Positions 53,822 to 63,048 of a stretch of 64,000 bases of DNA are shown one piece after another. The notes under the pieces were generated by a model. That model worked only from the letters and a program-made list of their open reading frames with translations. It did no database searches and had not been told where the DNA came from. A program made the translations under genes and the position numbers. How positions within the stretch are numbered: position 1 is the first letter of the stretch; the number at the start of each line of letters is the position of its first letter. This DNA is from Christiangramia sp. OXR-203 (lineage in GTDB: Bacteria > Bacteroidota > Bacteroidia > Flavobacteriales > Flavobacteriaceae): positions 3,224,001 to 3,288,000 of the forward strand of contig NZ_CP139698.1 in NCBI RefSeq assembly GCF_034372165.1. Direction: 5' to 3'.

Positions 53822-54310
53822 ATGGAAATTAACATTAGAAAGGCGGAAGCCCGGGACATGCAGGACGTGCTTGGCCTTATCAAAGAACTCGCAATCTTCG
53901 AAAAAGAGCCAGACGCGGTGATTATTTCTGAAGAAAATCTTATAAGAGATGGTTTTGGGGAGCATCCTCTTTTTACCTGTTTTGTTGCTGAAGTTGAAGG
54001 GAAGATCCACGGAATGGCGCTTATATATTTCAGGTATTCCACATGGAAAGGAAAAACTGTTCATCTTGAGGATCTGGTAGTTCGGGAAAGCTACAGAGGC
54101 AAAGGACTGGGATCTGCTCTCTATAGCCGGGTGATCAAATTTGCTTCCGAAGAAAAGGTAAAAAGAACAGAATGGGTGGTACTAAACTGGAATAAAAATG
54201 CTGCCGATTTTTACCGCAGAAGTGGCGCTAATGTCATGCAGGACTGGGATACGGTACAAATGGATGCAGATGGCATGCACGCCTATCTCCAAAATAAAAA
54301 TATGCTTTAA
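53822..54310 (+). CDS. GNAT acetyltransferase, SSAT-like (first of tandem pair)
   Basis: The 162-residue acetyltransferase begins INIRKAEARDMQDVLGLIKELAIFEKEPDAV. It then shows YFRYSTWKGKTVHLEDLVVRESYRGKGLGSALYSRVIKFA, where RGKGLG is the acetyl-CoA pyrophosphate loop. The YSTWKG-LEDL-V signature is that of spermidine/spermine N1-acetyltransferase (SAT1/SAT2) and thialysine acetyltransferases. Substrates are therefore probably polyamines or amino acids such as thialysine (inferred). A close paralogue follows 55 bases downstream. Confidence 0.9.
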   Translation: MEINIRKAEARDMQDVLGLIKELAIFEKEPDAVIISEENLIRDGFGEHPLFTCFVAEVEGKIHGMALIYFRYSTWKGKTVHLEDLVVRESYRGKGLGSALYSRVIKFASEEKVKRTEWVVLNWNKNAADFYRRSGANVMQDWDTVQMDADGMHAYLQNKNML

Positions 54311-54343
54311 TATGGCTTTAATAGACTTATCATCTACAATCCC

Positions 54344-54351
54344 TACTTTTG
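54344..54351 (+). promoter_or_regulatory. -7 box of the second SSAT-like gene
   Basis: TACTTTTG matches TAnnTTTG, 14 bases before the ATG, in the 55-base gap between the paralogues. The -33 element is not evident. Confidence 0.4.
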
Positions 54352-54365
54352 TTAAAATTTGACTT

Positions 54366-54839
54366 ATGGAATATACAATTAGAGAGGCCAGACGTGAAGA
54401 TATGCGGGATGTTCTGGAACTTATAAAAGAACTTGCCGCACATGAAAACCATCTCGATGATGTAGAGGTAGACGTTGCTGCACTGGAAAAAGAAGGTTTT
54501 GAACATGAAAATTTTAAATGTTTTGTAGCCGATGTTTCCGGAAATATTGAAGGAATGGCGCTGGTATACTTCAGGTTTTCTACCTGGAAAGGAAGAACCG
54601 TACACCTTGAAGATCTTATCGTTCGTGAGAGTATGCGTGGAACAGGTCTTGGCGGAGCTTTATACCAGCAAGTTGTAAAATATGGTCATGAACATGGCGT
54701 TAAACGTATAGAATGGGTCGTTTCAGAAGGAAATAGAAATGCGATCGAATTTTATGAAAACACAGGTGCACAGATAAAGGAGAGCTGGAAGACCGTACAT
54801 ATGGAAGAAAGTGGCATCCATAAAAATGTGAAAAAGTAG
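54366..54839 (+). CDS. GNAT acetyltransferase, SSAT-like (second of tandem pair)
   Basis: This 157-residue paralogue of the preceding gene shares the same frame of motifs: YTIREARREDMRDVLELIKELAAHE, YFRFSTWKGRTVHLEDLIVRESMRGTGLGGALY (acetyl-CoA loop RGTGLG) and EWVVSEGNRNAIEFYENTGAQIKESW. The aspartate kinase gene begins on its last stop base, so the two are coupled in translation. The pair arose by tandem duplication. Differences near residues 25-45 (acidic DDVEVDV against FEKEPDAVII) may reflect different substrates. Confidence 0.9.
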   Translation: MEYTIREARREDMRDVLELIKELAAHENHLDDVEVDVAALEKEGFEHENFKCFVADVSGNIEGMALVYFRFSTWKGRTVHLEDLIVRESMRGTGLGGALYQQVVKYGHEHGVKRIEWVVSEGNRNAIEFYENTGAQIKESWKTVHMEESGIHKNVKK

Positions 54840-56092
54840 TGATCAAAGTATTTAAGTTTGGTGGTGCTTCCGTAAAAGATGCTGAGGGCGTACGTAACCT
54901 TTTAAAGGTTCTTGAAGTTACAGGAACTGCAGAAAAACTGATCGTAATTTCAGCGATGGGTAAAACAACGAATGCTCTAGAGTTTGTTGTTCAAGAATAC
55001 CTGCAAAATTCCAGAGTTTCAAATACGCTGGAGGAGGTGAAAACCTATCATCTGGAGATTATGCATGAGCTTTTTCCAGATACAAGAGCACAGGTTTTTA
55101 CTAAAATTCAAAGGCTCTTCACCGAACTCGAAAACTTTTTAGACCATAATAAATCAATACAATACGATTTCGTTTACGACCAGGTGGTGAGCTTTGGTGA
55201 ATTGCTTTCTACCACTATCGTTAGCGAATACCTTAATAGTCACAATATTACCTCAAAATGGCTGGATGCACGACAATTTATTAAAACCGATAGTACCAAT
55301 CGGGAAGCTCAGGTAAACTGGAGTAAAACTCAGGACCTCGTACTCAGCCACATCGACACTTCAAAACTTAATATCACTCAGGGTTTTATTGCTTCAGATG
55401 CGAACAATTTTACAACGACATTGGGTCGTGAAGGTTCAGATTATTCAGCAGCGATCCTGGCCTATTGTCTTAATGCGGAAAATGTAACGATCTGGAAAGA
55501 TGTTCCCGGAGTTCTGAATGCAGACCCACGGCACTTTACCGAAACTCATTTGCTCAACCAGATCTCCTACGAGGAGGCTATAGAACTTGCGTTTTACGGT
55601 GCTTCGGTGATACATCCAAAAACACTACAGCCATTACAAAGAAAGGAAATTCCGCTTTATGTACGCTCTTTTATTAATCCTGCGGAAGAAGGCACTGCTG
55701 TAAGTAAAGGCAGGACTATTTTTCCTGAAGTACCCTGCTTCATCGTGAAAAAGAATCAGGTTTTGATCTCATTGTCATCACTGGATTTCAGCTTTATGGT
55801 GGAGAAGAATATTTCTGAAATATTCCGACTTTTTCACAAATATCAAATGAAGGTGGATCTTATTCAGAATTCGGCTATTAGTTTTAAAGTTTGTGTAGAT
55901 AATAAATTCAACCAGCTTGAAAAACTGATTCAACATCTTAAGGCGCGATTTAAAGTTGATTACAAAACCGGTGTTTCTCTTTATACCATAAGGCATTTCA
56001 ATGCTGAAGCGATCGCTAGCCTGGAAAAGGATAAAAACGTACTTTTAAAACAATTGACCCAAAACACCGTTCAACTGGTAGCTGAAGTTTGA
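54839..56092 (+). CDS. Aspartate kinase
   Basis: The 417-residue enzyme makes aspartyl phosphate for lysine, threonine and methionine synthesis. It opens with the kinase motif KVFKFGGASVKDAEGVRNL. Other conserved parts are FVYDQVVSFGELLSTTIVSEYL, TTLGREGSDYSAAILAYCL, TIWKDVPGVLNADPR and ISYEEAIELAFYGASVIHPKTLQPL. ACT domains follow from about residue 295. The start is GTG, overlapping the previous stop codon by one base. It is shorter than E. coli LysC (about 450), mainly at the ends. No threonine or lysine leader is visible. Confidence 0.95.
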   Translation: MIKVFKFGGASVKDAEGVRNLLKVLEVTGTAEKLIVISAMGKTTNALEFVVQEYLQNSRVSNTLEEVKTYHLEIMHELFPDTRAQVFTKIQRLFTELENFLDHNKSIQYDFVYDQVVSFGELLSTTIVSEYLNSHNITSKWLDARQFIKTDSTNREAQVNWSKTQDLVLSHIDTSKLNITQGFIASDANNFTTTLGREGSDYSAAILAYCLNAENVTIWKDVPGVLNADPRHFTETHLLNQISYEEAIELAFYGASVIHPKTLQPLQRKEIPLYVRSFINPAEEGTAVSKGRTIFPEVPCFIVKKNQVLISLSSLDFSFMVEKNISEIFRLFHKYQMKVDLIQNSAISFKVCVDNKFNQLEKLIQHLKARFKVDYKTGVSLYTIRHFNAEAIASLEKDKNVLLKQLTQNTVQLVAEV

Positions 56093-56125
56093 TTCTAGGT
56101 CAAAAACTAACCAAACCAGTCAATT

Positions 56126-57937
56126 ATGGGAATTGTAAGTGCAAGAGAAGTAGCCCAAGTGATGAATCTTTGCAAATTTGGTTTTCTTGGCAACAGCATA
56201 GGTTGGTTGATCCTCAAAACCACGAAACTTTCTCGCATTAATCGAGAATACGATAAACGCAAAAACCTAAATGGGATTGATTTTATAGATTCTATTCTAA
56301 ATGAATTTGAAATCGATTTTGATATTCCGGAAAAAGACCTGAAAAGAATTCCAAAGGATGGTGCTTTTATTACCGTTTCCAATCATCCTCTTGGAGGAAT
56401 TGATGGAATGATCCTGATGAAGCTGGTTCTGGAAAAAAGACCCGATTACAAGGTCATTGCAAACTTTCTTTTGCACCGTCTTGATCCGCTCAAACCTTAT
56501 ATCCTGCCGGTAAATCCTTTTGAAGACCATAAGGATGCGAAGTCCAGTCTGGGAGGAATGAAAAGATCGATCGCACATCTTAAAGCCGGGAATGCCCTCG
56601 GAATTTTTCCTGCCGGGGAAGTTTCAACAAGCAGGGACAAGCATTTGATCGTAGATAAACCCTGGGAACCTTCAGCCATGAAACTTATTCAGAAATCGAA
56701 AGTTCCAGTGCTTCCTATCTATTTCCATGCTAAGAATAGCGTATTTTTCTATCGCCTGGCTAGTATGAGCGATGTGCTGCGTACTGCAAAATTGCCCAGT
56801 GAAATGCTTTCCCAGAAACGTAGAAAAATAAAGGTTAGAATAGGTCATCCAATTTCAGTAGAAGATCAGAAAGAGCACACAAATCTGGAAGCGTATACTG
56901 CATTTATACGACGAAAAACATATATGCTTGCCAATGTTTTTGAGAAAAAAAATTTACTGTCTAAACTTCCCAGAACATTAAAGATTCCCAGATCTCCAAA
57001 AGACGTTGCTGAAGAAACCAATTCAGAATTAATGAGTCTTGAAGTGGAGAATTGCAGAAGAATGGATAAAAGGCTACTGCAAAGTAAAAACTACGAGGTG
57101 TTTCTGGCAAAACGTGAAGTGATCCCAAACATCCTGAATGAAATTGGCAGATTAAGGGAGATCACATTTCGGGAAGTGGGAGAAGGCACCAACAAAAGTG
57201 TGGACCTTGACAAATTTGATGATCATTATCACCATTTGTTCCTATGGGATCGAGAAGCTGAAAAGATCGCCGGCGCTTACAGAATGGGAATGGGAAATGA
57301 GATTTTTGCAGCTCATGGAATCGATGGTTTCTACCTGCAGGACCTGTTTGGTTTTGAATCAGAACTTTACAAAATGATGAGCGAGAGCATCGAAATGGGT
57401 CGGGCGTTTATAATCAAAGAATACCAGCTAAAGCCCATGCCTTTGTTCTTATTATGGAAAGGAATTGTGCATTGTACATTAAGGTTTCCTGAACATAAAT
57501 ATCTTATTGGCGGAGTCACCATAAGTGACAAATTCAGTAATTTTTCAAAATCTCTCATGATCGAGTTTATGAAGTCCAATTATTACGATCCATATGTTGC
57601 CCAGTATGTTCACCCCAAGAAAGAATTTAAAGTAAAACTTGTCGATGCCGATAAAGATCTTGTTTTCGATGAAAGTGAAGCTGATCTTAACAAATTTGAC
57701 CGCATCATTGATGAGCTGGAACCAGAAAACCTCAGACTTCCGGTGCTTATAAAAAAATATATCAAGCAAAACGCTAAGGTGGTTGCTTTTAACGTAGACC
57801 CTTTGTTTAATGATGCGATAGACGGACTTATGTATATAAGGATCGCTGATCTACCGGAGAGCACGGTCAAACCGGTGATGGAAGAGTTTCAGAAAGAACT
57901 TGAAGAGCGGGCGGCGGCAACTGCAAAAGATAAATAA
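56126..57937 (+). CDS. Fused lysophospholipid acyltransferase / GNAT N-acyltransferase (OlsF-like aminolipid synthase)
   Basis: The 603-residue two-domain protein has a PlsC-like acyltransferase at the N-terminus: SNHPLGGIDGMILMKLV with H87 and D93 (HX5D variant), PVNPFEDH, and ALGIFPAGEVSTSRDKHLIVDKPW. The C-terminal part (about 330-520) resembles OlsB/hemolysin-type N-acyltransferases: LREITFREVGEGTNKSVDLDKFDDHYHHLFLWDREAEKIAGAYRMGMG. The order OlsA-like then OlsB-like is that of OlsF, which makes ornithine lipids from ornithine in Flavobacterium and Serratia, or glycine lipids in relatives. The amino acid head group is not decided by the sequence. The basic start MGIVSAREVAQVM has no signal peptide. 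Confidence 0.88.
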   Translation: MGIVSAREVAQVMNLCKFGFLGNSIGWLILKTTKLSRINREYDKRKNLNGIDFIDSILNEFEIDFDIPEKDLKRIPKDGAFITVSNHPLGGIDGMILMKLVLEKRPDYKVIANFLLHRLDPLKPYILPVNPFEDHKDAKSSLGGMKRSIAHLKAGNALGIFPAGEVSTSRDKHLIVDKPWEPSAMKLIQKSKVPVLPIYFHAKNSVFFYRLASMSDVLRTAKLPSEMLSQKRRKIKVRIGHPISVEDQKEHTNLEAYTAFIRRKTYMLANVFEKKNLLSKLPRTLKIPRSPKDVAEETNSELMSLEVENCRRMDKRLLQSKNYEVFLAKREVIPNILNEIGRLREITFREVGEGTNKSVDLDKFDDHYHHLFLWDREAEKIAGAYRMGMGNEIFAAHGIDGFYLQDLFGFESELYKMMSESIEMGRAFIIKEYQLKPMPLFLLWKGIVHCTLRFPEHKYLIGGVTISDKFSNFSKSLMIEFMKSNYYDPYVAQYVHPKKEFKVKLVDADKDLVFDESEADLNKFDRIIDELEPENLRLPVLIKKYIKQNAKVVAFNVDPLFNDAIDGLMYIRIADLPESTVKPVMEEFQKELEERAAATAKDK

Positions 57938-58023
57938 GCTGCTGTTAAGATACTGTTATTCTGATGTTTTTACTGGACATTGGAAAGCCTGATTCTTAAC
58001 TTGCAAATCTAAACGCTAACAAC

Positions 58024-58677
58024 ATGGAAAATATATTAATAGCCGGTGCAACCGGTGCTACAGGAAAAAGAGTAATCGAAATCCTGAACAACTCTGAAAG
58101 TTTCAATCCGCTGGCACTTATTCGAAAAGAAGAGCAAAGACAGCAGTTTGAAGATATGGACGTAGAAGCTGTGATGGGAGATCTTGAAGGAGATGTAAGT
58201 CACACCATGAAAGGAATTGATAAAGTGATCTTCGCCGCAGGATCTGGTGGAGGAACCAGTGAGGAAAAAACCATTGCCGTAGACCAGGAAGGTGCTAAAA
58301 AACTTATTGATGCAGCGAAAAATTCCAACGTTCAGAAATTTGTAATGTTGAGCGCAATGGCAGCAGATGAACCATCAAAAAATGAAGATCTTAAGCATTA
58401 TCTAGAAGCGAAAAAAGAAGCTGACGACTATCTTCGTGCAAGTGGATTGAATTATACGATCGTTAGACCAGGTGCGTTGACCGATGATCTTGGCCTTGCT
58501 AAAGTTGAAGTTGCAGAAGGTTCACTTGGAAAAAGAGGAGAGATTTCCAGAGATGATGTAGCATTTTTACTGGTAATGTCACTGGCAGATCCATTGGTGA
58601 AGAATATGACTTTTGAGGCAATTGAAGGTACGCAATCTATAAAAGAAGCTTTATTAGATCTTACCACTAAAGCTTAA
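58024..58677 (+). CDS. NAD(P)-binding atypical SDR family protein
   Basis: The 217-residue Rossmann protein has the dinucleotide loop ILIAGATGATGKRVIEIL (about 4-21) with the GATGATG pattern of atypical short-chain dehydrogenases. It continues with AVMGDLEGDVSHTMKGIDKVIFAAGSGGG and LRASGLNYTIVRPGALTDD. There is no classical YxxxK; AKKEADDYL takes that place. Family members bind NAD(P)H and may act as redox sensors or oxidoreductases. The substrate is unknown. Confidence 0.92.
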   Translation: MENILIAGATGATGKRVIEILNNSESFNPLALIRKEEQRQQFEDMDVEAVMGDLEGDVSHTMKGIDKVIFAAGSGGGTSEEKTIAVDQEGAKKLIDAAKNSNVQKFVMLSAMAADEPSKNEDLKHYLEAKKEADDYLRASGLNYTIVRPGALTDDLGLAKVEVAEGSLGKRGEISRDDVAFLLVMSLADPLVKNMTFEAIEGTQSIKEALLDLTTKA

Positions 58678-58695
58678 ATAAAAGATTAAATCAGG

Positions 58696-58726
58696 AAAAA
58701 AGCCATGCGATGCATGGCTTTTTTTT
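58696..58726. terminator. Bidirectional terminator between the SDR and VOC genes
   Basis: A 13-base-pair stem (58696-58708 with 58712-58724) closes on GAT, with T tracts on both strands. Its right end touches the stop codon of the VOC gene. Confidence 0.92.
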
Positions 58727-59135
58727 ATTCGTTGTCTTTTTCTTTCTCTTCGAGGAAAACCTGATCTACAGGCTCCCATAATTCGATCTTGTTTCCTTCA
58801 GGATCCAGGATCCAGCCAAACTTACCATAGTCATAATTTTCCATTTCGCCTACAACTTCTACTCCTTCAATTTTCAAAACCTTCAGTAATTCTTCCAGGT
58901 TCTCTACCCTGAAATTCATCATGAATTGTTTTTCCGAAGGTTGAAAATATTCAGTTTTATGATCCATAGGGCTCCATTGCGTTGAACAATCATTTCCCTG
59001 TTTATCCTTCCACCAGAAAGTACAACCGTATTGATCAGTATTCAAACCTAGATGCTGATTGTACCAGCTTTTTGTAGCATCAGGATCTTTCGCTTTGAAA
59101 AAGAAACCGCCTAAACCTGTAACCCTGTTTTTCAT
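58725..59135 (-). CDS. VOC family protein (glyoxalase/bleomycin resistance fold)
   Basis: The 136-residue protein has the paired beta-alpha-beta-beta-beta VOC modules. It begins RVTGLGGFFFKAKDPDATKSWYNQHLGLNTDQYG and ends YGKFGWILDPEGNKIELWEPVDQVF, where the last glutamate (IELWEP) is a typical metal ligand. The enzyme activity is unknown. The gene stands alone before a bidirectional terminator. Confidence 0.92.
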   Translation of the reverse strand: MKNRVTGLGGFFFKAKDPDATKSWYNQHLGLNTDQYGCTFWWKDKQGNDCSTQWSPMDHKTEYFQPSEKQFMMNFRVENLEELLKVLKIEGVEVVGEMENYDYGKFGWILDPEGNKIELWEPVDQVFLEEKEKDNE

Positions 59136-59210
59136 AATGATTCGAATTTAAAGTTCTATTACTTGTTTAAAGGGAATTGAGATCTTTAATGTTCTAAAGT
59201 GAAGCTCTTG

Positions 59211-60188
59211 CTATTTCTTCTCATCTCCAAAGCTTCCAATGATCTTATCTGCAATCACCGTGGCTAGTTTTTCATGAGATTCTCTAGTCCAGCCTGCAAC
59301 ATGCGGACTCAATAGTGTATGTGGCATGAACATTAGTTCTCTTAAAGCCTCCGGAATAGAATCTGCCGCACTTATGCTTACATTCTTCTTATTCCCGAAA
59401 AGACTTTCAAAACTGGATTTTTCATATTCCAGTACATCCAGTCCTGCTCCAAGGATCTTTCCCTCTTTTAATGCGCCAACAAGATCTTCTGTCACCGCAC
59501 TTTTTCCTCTCGCGGTATTGATGAACCAGATAGGTTTCTTAAAGTTAGCAATAAATTCCTTATTGATCATTTGATGGGTCTTCTCTGTTAATGGAGTATG
59601 TAAACTCACGACATCCGCCTTTTCAAAAAATTCATCGTAGGTAACCTGTCTTGCATTCTCATCTGCAATCCCATCTTTTAGATCATAAAAGATAACATCA
59701 ACATCAAAACCTCTAAGCTTTTTTGCAAAACTCTTTCCCATATTTCCGTAGCCTATTAAACCAACGGTTTTCCCGTCCAGTTCCACGCCACGATTTTCTT
59801 CACGATGCCATAATCCTTCGCGAACCTCGCGATCTGCTTTGTTGAGCCGGTTAAAGAGTGATAAGAGCATTCCAAGAGCATGTTCCCCAACGGCATTCGC
59901 ATTTCCTTCCGGCGCAGAAAATAGTTTGATTCCGCGTTCCTGAGCATATTCCACGTCAATGCTTTCGAGTCCGGCGCCAACCCGGGCGATAAATTTCAAA
60001 TTTGGCGCAGCATCAATAAATTCTTTATCAATCTTATACCTGCTTCTTATGACGATACCATCATATAAATGTTGATTTTGCAGGGTTTCTTCACGGCTTT
60101 GTTCGAAGCCTTCCACATTATGATGACCAGCTTCAGCCAGTTTTTGCATTAATATTGGATGGTTGGTATCTGCGTGTAGGATGATCAT
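59211..60188 (-). CDS. D-isomer specific 2-hydroxyacid dehydrogenase (phosphoglycerate dehydrogenase-like)
   Basis: The enzyme has 325 residues from MIILHADTNHPILMQ; an upstream Met at 60212 adds eight polar residues. The NAD loop is GLIGYGNMGKSFAKKL (about 143-158). The catalytic Arg is in WFINTARGKSAV, the Glu in GLDVLEYEKSSF, and the His in HTLLSPHVAGWTRES. It lacks the ACT domain of classic SerA, so it could be SerA-like or a glyoxylate/hydroxypyruvate reductase. Confidence 0.92.
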   Translation of the reverse strand: MIILHADTNHPILMQKLAEAGHHNVEGFEQSREETLQNQHLYDGIVIRSRYKIDKEFIDAAPNLKFIARVGAGLESIDVEYAQERGIKLFSAPEGNANAVGEHALGMLLSLFNRLNKADREVREGLWHREENRGVELDGKTVGLIGYGNMGKSFAKKLRGFDVDVIFYDLKDGIADENARQVTYDEFFEKADVVSLHTPLTEKTHQMINKEFIANFKKPIWFINTARGKSAVTEDLVGALKEGKILGAGLDVLEYEKSSFESLFGNKKNVSISAADSIPEALRELMFMPHTLLSPHVAGWTRESHEKLATVIADKIIGSFGDEKK

Positions 60189-60221
60189 GTCTTTCTTATT
60201 TGAATTTAGCAATTTTCACAG

Positions 60222-60240
60222 TTTCAGTAATCTACTGAAA
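60222..60240 (-). terminator. Possible weak terminator between mgtE and the 2-hydroxyacid dehydrogenase gene
   Basis: TTTCAGTA pairs with TACTGAAA over a 3-base loop in the 101-base gap. The stem is AT-rich and no strong T tract follows, so it may only attenuate. Confidence 0.35.
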
Positions 60241-60289
60241 ATGCCTGCTGCAAAGTTAAGAATGATTTGGCAGAAGCCGTAGAACAGTC

Positions 60290-61642
60290 CTAGAAACCTA
60301 AGATCGCCTTGGCGATTAGAAAGTAAGTAAGGATCCCGAAAACATCGTTACTGGTAGTGATAAATGGTCCGGTAGCAACAGCAGGATCAATATTATTTTT
60401 ATTCAGAATAATGGGGATAAAAGTACCAATAAGTGCGGCTAATACAATCACAGAGATCAAGGCCACCCCAATACTGATCGATTCCTGAATAGTGGTTCCG
60501 AAGAAATATGAACTAATAGCGAAAACTATAATGGCTATAGAAGTTCCATTTATAAGTGCGAGACCAAATTCCTTTAGTAATCTGGATAGAATATTCCCTC
60601 TAAGACTATCATTCGCGAGTCCTTGTACGATGATCGCGCTGGACTGTACTCCAACGTTCCCGGCAGTTGCCTGGATAAGCGGCACAAATACCAGTAAGTT
60701 TGGATACGTTGTTAGTATGGTTTCAAAACCAGAAATAATACTGGCAGCTCCAAGACCACCGAACATCCCGATCATTAGCCAGGGTAATCTTGCCCTGGTT
60801 TGTTTGAAAATATTATCATCGGCCTCCACATCTTCAGAGATACCTGCGGCCATCTGGTAATCCTTTTCAGCTTCTTCCCTTACAAAATCAAGAATATCAT
60901 CAACGGTAATTCTTCCTACAAGGCGATTCATTTCATCCACTACGGGAATCGCTTCAAGGTCATACTTTTGCATGATCCTCGCTACCTCATCACCTTCAGT
61001 GTGCACATTTACATAGTCCACCTGCGGAATATAAACATCGCTGATATTGGCATTGCTGGAAGCAGTTAGTAGATCTTTAAGGGAAAGTCTTCCTTTTAGT
61101 TTATTCTTGGAATCGACTACATAAATTGAATGAACACGGGTCACGTTCTCAGCCTGCTTTCGCATCTCGGCCATACAGCCGGTAACACTCCAGTTCTCAT
61201 TAACCTTCACGAGCTCTTTTGCCATAAGACCACCGGCAGAATCTTCGTCATAACGAAGCAGTTCCACGATATGATCTGCATGCTCCTCATCTTCAATCTC
61301 AGCGATCACATTTTGCTGAAGTTCCGGTGACAGTTCAGAAATAATATCTGCTGCATCATCGGTATCCATTTCGTTCAGCTCTGAAGCGATCTCGCTTGGA
61401 GAGAGATTTTCAAGAATACGTTCCCGAACATTCTCTTCCAGCTCCATAAGAGCTTCAGCAGTTTTCTCACTATCCAGAAGCCTCACGATATACGTGGCTT
61501 CTTCCAGGTTTATTTCGGTAAGAATTTCAGCAATATCAGCGTGATGCACGTCTTCAAGGTGCAACAACAATTCCTCATCGTTTCCTTGTTCGATGAGGTA
61601 CTGGATCTTGTCAATTAATTCTTCACTTATTTGAAACTGCAT
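60290..61642 (-). CDS. mgtE: Magnesium transporter MgtE
   Basis: The 450-residue magnesium channel has an N-terminal superhelical sensor domain (about 1-125, repeated [21 protein letters not shown] motifs). Two CBS domains follow (about 135-255: [24 protein letters not shown] and [25 protein letters not shown]). Five membrane helices (about 285-450) include the pore [16 protein letters not shown] and [28 protein letters not shown]. The layout and length are standard. Its start overlaps the end of rsmA by 20 bases. Confidence 0.97.
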   Translation of the reverse strand: MQFQISEELIDKIQYLIEQGNDEELLLHLEDVHHADIAEILTEINLEEATYIVRLLDSEKTAEALMELEENVRERILENLSPSEIASELNEMDTDDAADIISELSPELQQNVIAEIEDEEHADHIVELLRYDEDSAGGLMAKELVKVNENWSVTGCMAEMRKQAENVTRVHSIYVVDSKNKLKGRLSLKDLLTASSNANISDVYIPQVDYVNVHTEGDEVARIMQKYDLEAIPVVDEMNRLVGRITVDDILDFVREEAEKDYQMAAGISEDVEADDNIFKQTRARLPWLMIGMFGGLGAASIISGFETILTTYPNLLVFVPLIQATAGNVGVQSSAIIVQGLANDSLRGNILSRLLKEFGLALINGTSIAIIVFAISSYFFGTTIQESISIGVALISVIVLAALIGTFIPIILNKNNIDPAVATGPFITTSNDVFGILTYFLIAKAILGF

Positions 61643-62444
61643 ACGGCTCTATTTTTTGCGTCAGTTCAATAAACTGCTGGAAACCGAGTTGTTCCGGTCG
61701 AGATCCAAATATAGTATCTTCCCTTAAATTATCTGGAAGATTAAGACTTTTTAAAGAGTTACGAAGTGTTTTTCTACGTTGGTTAAAAGAAGTTTTCACC
61801 ACGGTGAAAAACAGCTTTTCATTACAGGGAAGACTATAGTTTTCCTTACGTTTTAAACGTAGAACTCCGCTATCCACTTTAGGTGGTGGATTGAAAACTG
61901 TTGGGGGCACCGTAAACAGATATTCTGCTTCATAAAATGCCTGAACAAGTACGCTCAAAATCCCGTAAGCTTTACTTCCTTCCTTTTCACAAATTCGTTT
62001 AGCCACTTCTTTCTGAAACATTCCAGAAAATTCTGGGATCTGGTCACGCATTTGCAAAACCTTAAAAACTATCTGTGTAGAAATATTATAGGGAAAATTA
62101 CCAATTACGGCGAACTGTTCCTCTCTAAAGATACTTCCAAGGTCATGTTTTAAGAAGTCTTTTTCATGAATACGACCACGTAAATGCAGGTAATGACTTT
62201 CCAGATATTCCACACTTTCTGAATCGATCTCGATTACGTGAACTTCAGTATCTTTTTCAAGAAGATACTTGGTAAGCACACCCATCCCTGGACCTATCTC
62301 CAAAGTTTTCCTATATCCGGAATAATCGAGGGTATCCGCGATTTTCCTGGCGATATTCTCATCGGTCAAAAAATGCTGACCCAAATGTTTCTTTGCGCGA
62401 ACATCTGTATTGGAGTCCTGTTTTGGTGGCCTGTTATTCTTCAT
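61623..62444 (-). CDS. rsmA: 16S rRNA dimethyladenosine transferase
   Basis: The 273-residue methyltransferase (KsgA) dimethylates two adenines near the 3' end of 16S r[23 protein letters not shown] is the family start. [15 protein letters not shown] binds SAM, and [17 protein letters not shown] carries the NxPY-type catalytic motif. [18 protein letters not shown] and [13 protein letters not shown] follow. It sits between a DUF4286 gene (five bases) and mgtE (overlapping), a conserved flavobacterial order. Confidence 0.97.
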   Translation of the reverse strand: MKNNRPPKQDSNTDVRAKKHLGQHFLTDENIARKIADTLDYSGYRKTLEIGPGMGVLTKYLLEKDTEVHVIEIDSESVEYLESHYLHLRGRIHEKDFLKHDLGSIFREEQFAVIGNFPYNISTQIVFKVLQMRDQIPEFSGMFQKEVAKRICEKEGSKAYGILSVLVQAFYEAEYLFTVPPTVFNPPPKVDSGVLRLKRKENYSLPCNEKLFFTVVKTSFNQRRKTLRNSLKSLNLPDNLREDTIFGSRPEQLGFQQFIELTQKIEPYAVSNK

Positions 62445-62449
62445 GATAA

Positions 62450-62770
62450 TTATTCTGGGGAAGTATATTCACCAATTAGTTCAAGTTCGGTTCTAAAAGC
62501 TACAAATTTACCTTCGAAAGCTTTGGAACTTGCCCGCATTTTAGTGGCATCTTCCTGGTAATATCGCTCCAGTACTTCCTTACTTTCCGTAGTATACTGG
62601 ACTGAATATGTGATGCCACCCATTGGTTCCTGCACCATCACCTTGGTCATCAAAGCTTTGCTGAACTTTCCGGTTTTCAACATTTCCGGGATATGTTCTT
62701 TTTGCATCCATTCCATCCATTGGTCGTGGATCTCTTCCTGAATATTAACGGTGACATTGTATATGATCAT
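62450..62770 (-). CDS. DUF4286 family protein
   Basis: The 106-residue protein starts [31 protein letters not shown], the typical DUF4286 opening, from ATG at 62770; a longer frame to 62818 adds a non-conserved stretch. The sequence predicts a small ferredoxin-like alpha/beta fold. Function is unknown. It is directly upstream of rsmA by five bases. Confidence 0.9.
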   Translation of the reverse strand: MIIYNVTVNIQEEIHDQWMEWMQKEHIPEMLKTGKFSKALMTKVMVQEPMGGITYSVQYTTESKEVLERYYQEDATKMRASSKAFEGKFVAFRTELELIGEYTSPE

Positions 62771-62957
62771 TTGCAATCTTTTATTGTCAAATATCCGATT
62801 TTTGGTCCGGCAAATCAAAATATGCAGAATTATTAAAACTCTTGATGCTTAGACTTCGTTATATATAAATATTATAGTTCATCCATGCTTGGGAGAGAAA
62901 TCAGTAGTTTAGAACAAAACAATAATTTATCATCTAATTACTGAATAACAACATGTA

Positions 62958-63017
62958 GCTTTAACCATAGGTTTACTCACGATTTTAAACTATTAATAAA
63001 AAGGCGATGGTTAAAGC
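62958..63017. repeat. Inverted repeat upstream of the CHRD lipoprotein gene
   Basis: GCTTTAACCAT (62958-62968) is repeated inverted as ATGGTTAAAGC (63007-63017), with 38 bases between and 31 bases before the ATG. It could form a hairpin in the 5' leader or mark a regulator site. The rest of the 278-base gap 62771-63048 shows no gene. Confidence 0.6.
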
Positions 63018-63048
63018 CTAAGTTCGTCTAACAATTAAATTATTAAAT

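Noticed and set aside
53798-54064. Minus-strand frames opposite the first acetyltransferase
   Set aside because: They are shadows of a gene with intact acetyl-CoA loop and family motifs.
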